Under the pieces are notes generated by a model. It saw nothing but the letters and a program-made list of their open reading frames with translations. It did no database searches and was not told the origin of the DNA. Both the position numbers and the translations under genes were made by a program. DNA of 42,723 nt from Chloroflexota bacterium (lineage in GTDB: Bacteria > Chloroflexota > Anaerolineae > Aggregatilineales > Phototrophicaceae). Positions 41,545-42,723 of the stretch are shown here, in pieces; the first letter of the stretch is position 1, and each line of letters opens with the position of its first letter. Location of the stretch: the NCBI GenBank assembly GCA_026713245.1, contig JAPOOU010000029.1, forward strand, positions 1 to 42,723, in the 5' to 3' direction.

Positions 41545-42186
41545 GTGAACGAAGCCATAACGCGGCGACTGCGCGAATACGTGAACGACATATTTGTTCG
41601 CGAAGACGAGACGCTGGCCTTTGTCCGGCGGCAGACCGCCGAACACGGCCTGCCGCAAATCAACTTGCAGCCGCATGAAGGCTTGATGGTCCAACTCTTT
41701 GTGCGAATGTGCGCGGCGCGGAAAGTCGTTGAAGTTGGCGCCCTGGCCGGATACAGCGCCATTTGGATCGCGCGGGCCTTGCCCGGCGACGGCCGATTGA
41801 TCACAATTGACAAGAGCGGCGAGCATTGCCGTTTGGCGCGCGCTCATATACAGCGGGCGGGCCTGGATGACAAGGTATCGGTATTGCAGGGAGACGGCAG
41901 GCAGATCCTGGACAAGCTGGCGGTCGACGCGCCCTTTGACGCGCTCTTTGTCGATGCCGACAAGGTCAGCTACCCGTATTACTTAAGTTGGGCCGCGGGC
42001 CACCTGCGCCCCGGCGGCATTGTCATGGCGCATAATGCCTTTTGGGGCGGACAAATCTTGAACCCGCAAAGCGAAGACGATTTTGGGCTGGTTCGTTTCA
42101 ACCGGATGCTGGCCGAGCACCCGGCGTTTGAAAGCACAATCATCGAAGTAGGGGACGGTCTGGCCTTGGGAGTCAAGGTCGATTGA
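41545..42186 (+). CDS. O-methyltransferase, class I SAM-dependent
   Basis: A 213-residue SAM-dependent O-methyltransferase of the Methyltransf_3 (catechol/caffeoyl-CoA OMT-like) family. The SAM-binding block is KVVEVGALAGYSAIWIARALP, followed by RLITIDKSGEHCRLARAHIQ. The metal-linked DALFVDADKVSYPYYLSWAA and PGGIVMAHNAFWGGQIL with the FN pair fit the family. The start is GTG 41545 with GGAG at about 41533, two bases after the rnz stop, so it is the last gene of the operon. The acceptor may be a catechol-like or other hydroxyl compound. It is convergent with rimO, with 12 bp between stops. Confidence 0.9.
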   Translation: MNEAITRRLREYVNDIFVREDETLAFVRRQTAEHGLPQINLQPHEGLMVQLFVRMCAARKVVEVGALAGYSAIWIARALPGDGRLITIDKSGEHCRLARAHIQRAGLDDKVSVLQGDGRQILDKLAVDAPFDALFVDADKVSYPYYLSWAAGHLRPGGIVMAHNAFWGGQILNPQSEDDFGLVRFNRMLAEHPAFESTIIEVGDGLALGVKVD

Positions 42187-42198
42187 CGCGCGGCAGGG

Positions 42199-42723
42199 CT
42201 AAAGGGATTTGAGGTCTATCATCCCTTCGCCATAGACTCTGCCTGCCTCTACGATGGCGGGCGACTTCAATTCTACGGTCGCAATCAAGTCATAAGCCGT
42301 TGCGCCGGTGACGCGCGCCGGGACGATCTCCCCGACCGGCAATTCGCCTTCAACCAGCACGTATCCGTCGATCTCCGGCGCGTCGCGGTAGCTGCGCCCC
42401 AGGCTTATAACGGCGCCTGTATTCGCGCCATCTTCGTCTTCGCCGACGCCATGGCCTTCCACCAAGATATTCAGTGTTTTGCCGACCAGCGCCTGGTTTT
42501 TCTTCAAACTGATTCCCTGCTGCAATTCCATCAGCCGCTGGTAACGGTCCAGCTTTATAGCGTCGTCAACATGATTGGGTAATGCGGCGCTCGGCGTGCC
42601 CAACTCGTAGCTGTATTGGAAAGCGCCGACGCGATCAAACTCCAGGTCCCGCAGCATCTTCAGAAGGGCCCCGAACTCTTCTTCCGTTTCGCCGGGATAA
42701 CCCACGATGAATGTCGTGCGCAC
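42199..42723 (-). CDS. rimO: Ribosomal protein S12 methylthiotransferase RimO, partial
   Basis: The C-terminal part (about 175 residues) of a radical-SAM methylthiotransferase; the N-terminal UPF0004 and most of the radical-SAM core lie off the right edge. RTTFIVGYPGETEEEFGALL begins at the window edge, then FDRVGAFQYSYELGTPSAAL. The TRAM-type domain holds GRSYRDAPEIDGYVLVEGEL, where the R-S-Y-R-D-A-P-E-I-D-G string is typical of RimO rather than MiaB. The stop is at 42199-42201. RimO adds a methylthio group to an Asp of ribosomal protein S12. The apparent start at 42723 is an internal GTG. Confidence 0.93.
   Translation of the reverse strand: MRTTFIVGYPGETEEEFGALLKMLRDLEFDRVGAFQYSYELGTPSAALPNHVDDAIKLDRYQRLMELQQGISLKKNQALVGKTLNILVEGHGVGEDEDGANTGAVISLGRSYRDAPEIDGYVLVEGELPVGEIVPARVTGATAYDLIATVELKSPAIVEAGRVYGEGMIDLKSL

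Overview
The window looks like chromosomal DNA from a moderately GC-rich environmental bacterium. My best guess is Chloroflexota (Anaerolineae or a relative). This is inferred from the gene mix: split HyuA/HyuB, a PucC-type MFS carrier, an RNase Z with a HAHLDH motif, several ArnT/PMT-like membrane glycosyltransferases with large soluble tails, and secreted proteins with Thr/Pro 'TPTPTP' linkers. It is not proven from a marker gene.

Layout. 1-9.2 kb is mixed housekeeping and accessory DNA: the start of a helical-repeat protein running off the left edge, a RidA-family protein, HyuA and HyuB (same strand but 2.5 kb apart), an Hsp20, small orphan ORFs, thiamine pyrophosphokinase with a DUF402 protein, and a UspA protein. 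9.3-12.9 kb holds a PucC-type MFS carrier, FabI and a D-2-hydroxyacid dehydrogenase. 12.9-28.8 kb is a long minus-strand block, read right to left: glycerate kinase, proB, proA, a membrane glycosyltransferase, a sigma70-like promoter, a T-box riboswitch with an intrinsic terminator, pheS, three more paralogous glycosyltransferases, then pheT. 29.0-42.2 kb is a plus-strand block: a secreted SH3-repeat protein translationally coupled to a KDPG-type aldolase, three membrane-anchored or secreted proteins with clan-A glycosidase-like domains, a fifth glycosyltransferase, RNase Z and an O-methyltransferase. The 3' part of rimO closes the window on the minus strand.

How it may work together. Five polyprenyl-phosphate-type glycosyltransferases, three glycosidase-like surface proteins and an SH3-repeat protein suggest a locus that builds and trims a cell-surface glycan. 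One glycosidase-like protein has lost its acid/base Glu, and the GH18-like half of another lacks its usual catalytic Glu. Three of the glycosyltransferases lie between pheS and pheT, downstream of a phenylalanine-type T-box, so they may be transcribed with the tRNA synthetase genes.

The most striking non-coding signal is a roughly 100-bp structured repeat. It has five recognisable copies plus one degenerate copy. Four copies, and the degenerate one, lie a short distance (about 5-70 bp) upstream of a start codon and in the same orientation as that gene (fabI, a glycosyltransferase, pheS, the GH18-like protein, and another glycosyltransferase). The hairpin stem shows compensatory changes between copies. 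A separate 112-bp MITE-like element with 9-bp terminal inverted repeats lies between hyuB and thiN.
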